64,000 bases of DNA from Rotaria socialis (taxonomy: Eukaryota > Rotifera > Eurotatoria > Philodinida > Philodinidae). Position numbers and translations under genes: made by a program. Below the pieces are notes generated by a model, which did not search any database, had not been told where the DNA came from, and saw only the letters and a program-made list of their open reading frames with translations. The number at the start of each line of letters is the position of its first letter. The first letter of the stretch is position 1. Shown in pieces: positions 62,266 to 64,000 of the stretch. The stretch is from NCBI GenBank assembly GCA_905331475.1, contig CAJNYU010003219.1, positions 372,001 through 436,000 on the forward strand. The letters are read 5' to 3'.

Positions 62266-63547
62266 TAAAAGTCAAGCCGAAATGTAAGTCGATTGTATAA
62301 TTTCGCTAAAATTTTGTTCTCCTACAAACAGAAGACAATGCAAAGCTTCGGTGTAGGATAAAAGTGTTTAAATAACGTCACTTAAAACTACTATTACATA
62401 CTTGAGCGAGAATGTTTTATACTTTCTTTCAAGGATAAGTGGTAAACTTAAGACTTCAATAAGATAATCGTACAGCTTTTTTGTTAGTTACCGTGTTCAT
62501 CTAGTAAAAGATTTTTACGAGTTCTCTACAAACGTAAACGAAATTATCAATTTTTTCTTGATGACTTTGAAAAAAAAAGAATATCAATTGACTTCAACAG
62601 ACAAAGATCAAGTTGTTAGAAAATGTCAAATTATTCTACAACTCTTGAGTAGTTTCAACATAGTATTGTCATTTGTTAAAATCAATAAGTATGTTTTTCT
62701 TTTTTGAAATATACTAAACAACGTCCTTAACTAACAGAATTAATCGGAAATTATTGTCGGCATAGTTTTTTTAAAAGATAGTTCTTTTTCTGTTTGAAAA
62801 ATACTTTTTTCAATTCTTCGATAACAAACACGCTTCGATTTTGTTTTCCAGCAATTTCAGAATTCTTTTTGCGATGGCGCCCTTCGAGACAATTATTTCT
62901 TTTGATTCCGCCAAAATCATTTTATAAGTATCTTGAAATTCGTCTCTATTAGTCACATGGGCATCTAGTTGCTTGTTGTTTTGAATTGAAAAGGATTCAT
63001 CATAATTGTACTGATGCTGTTCGGGGATGAAGAGTTCTACTATAAAATTTACAGTTATGATAAAGAAAAACATTCCTGTTAGATCATCGATGTCTACTGT
63101 TCATAACAACAAAAGTTCAAGCAGAGTCAATTCCATCAGTCGATTTAATCCCATCAAAATTTACATTATTTCTTAGTCAGCATAAATTGAATAGTTAATA
63201 AGAACAAGTAAAGTGCTTTACAGTTCTTGAAATTTTATTTAAAAATCCGAACAGAAGAATAAACATGAACTTTTTATTGCATTGTGTATTATGTTGATTA
63301 AGCCTGATTATTGTTATCGTCTTTTTTGTTTTATTTAGGGTTGATGCCAATGATCTGATTAAACGGTGTGCATCCACATGGATGATTCCTTTAACGATGT
63401 GTCGTTTTTTTCTTGTCAAAAATGATTATTTTAGTCTTTGCTTTTACTAATATTTCACATGTAATTAAAAATGAATGAATTTCCATGACTTTTTCTTGAT
63501 CAAAAAAAAAATATAATTATATAATTTTATTTTTATTTAAATAAAAG
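62266..63547. other. Intergenic stretch with one doubtful open frame
   Basis: AT-rich sequence. A minus-strand frame at 62810-63073 (87 codons, with DEFQDTYKMILAESKEIIVS and a Lys/Leu-rich end) has protein-like composition and could be an exon. It has no recognised family or partner exon, so I leave it as possible only. Confidence 0.35.
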
Positions 63548-63913
63548 TTAAACTTTTGGTAAAGAGTTTATTGAAGCACGCCGAATTCTTTCATTGGCCA
63601 TACGTTTAGCATTAATAATGTTATCTTGTTTTATTCTTTCACGTTCGATGTAATGTTCGAGTGAAATTTTCGAACGATCTTGATTATGATTCTCATGTGT
63701 TTGATTTGAACGTAGATTATTATTTTCAGCGCGTTGATTCCATTTAGCGCGCGAGATCATTTTTCGTTCAAGCGCATCGTAATCGTTTTCCAGTTTAACT
63801 TCATGTTTCGCAGCCAATTTCTTTCGATCATAATCGCGTGCAACAGCTGCATGCATTGTACTTGTAGAACGTTTACCGTTTCCAACAGATTTTGTTGATA
63901 ATGAGAAAGCCAT
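63548..63913 (-). CDS. Small basic, helical hypothetical protein
   Basis: I do not recognise this 121-aa single-exon frame. The start at 63913 gives MAFSLSTKSVGNGKRSTSTM, followed by a long charged helical stretch (RDYDRKKLAAKHEVKLENDY, LERKMISRAKWNQ), an Asn/His-rich patch, and a second helix (LEHYIERERIKQDNIINAKR, MANERIRRASINSLPKV). It has no membrane segment or Cys cluster. The composition, codon usage and clean frame in AT-rich DNA favour a real gene. It resembles small ciliary or cytoskeletal helical proteins in style only. Upstream exons beyond the right edge cannot be excluded. Confidence 0.6.
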   Translation of the reverse strand: MAFSLSTKSVGNGKRSTSTMHAAVARDYDRKKLAAKHEVKLENDYDALERKMISRAKWNQRAENNNLRSNQTHENHNQDRSKISLEHYIERERIKQDNIINAKRMANERIRRASINSLPKV

Positions 63914-64000
63914 CTAGAATGAAAGCGAACTTCTCAAATAATATTTTGTAAAAGAAACACGATCATGCCAACTAAAGAGAAAATAAATGCTCCTTTGTGT

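Overview
The window is nuclear DNA of a small-genome invertebrate, most likely a bdelloid rotifer (inference). The DNA is AT-rich. Conserved animal genes are packed on both strands and most introns are 35-80 bp. There are two arginine-specific ADP-ribosyltransferase (ART) genes, a bacterial-looking secreted GH5 glycosidase, many small DNA-transposon relics, and short repeats built on TGTGGG, the telomere unit reported for bdelloids. No tRNA, rRNA, CRISPR array or retroviral element was recognised.

Left part (1-25 kb), conserved genes: the 5' half of CTP synthase (-), a beta-hydroxyacid dehydrogenase (-), a TMEM205-like membrane protein (+), a divergent Rab GTPase (+), an alkaline ceramidase (-), the CRL4 substrate receptor DTL/CDT2 (-), ribosomal protein eS17 (-), the PP1 inhibitor PPP1R11 (-), ARL6/BBS3 (+) and TRAPPC8 (-). 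TIR-bearing MITEs sit between these genes, and one lies inside a DTL intron.

Middle part (25-44 kb), accessory: a GH5 glycosidase, a decayed TPR gene split by a MITE, a repeat-headed protein with an ART-like HGT motif, a hAT transposase remnant and several MITEs. Seven of the eight TGTGGG-type inverted repeats are here. A secreted fibrinogen-domain protein and a RING protein ending in a PABP-type MLLE domain follow.

Right part (44-64 kb): a lamin-tail-domain protein, then the main find. One four-exon gene (47887-51871) encodes an ART domain, a low-complexity linker and a complete DraG/ARH-type ADP-ribosylglycohydrolase. This puts an ADP-ribosylation writer fold and an eraser in one 846-aa chain. 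All three splice junctions agree in phase, and the ART half has Cys where the catalytic Arg is expected. Downstream come an MPPED-type metallophosphoesterase and a second ART gene (57171-60399) with intact R-S-ExE residues fused to a propeller-like C-terminal domain. LZTFL1/BBS17 and a small hypothetical gene end the window. Together the ART genes suggest a local ADP-ribose signalling or conflict locus (inference).

All splice sites were read by eye from GT/AG signals, phase and family similarity. No search or transcript data was available.
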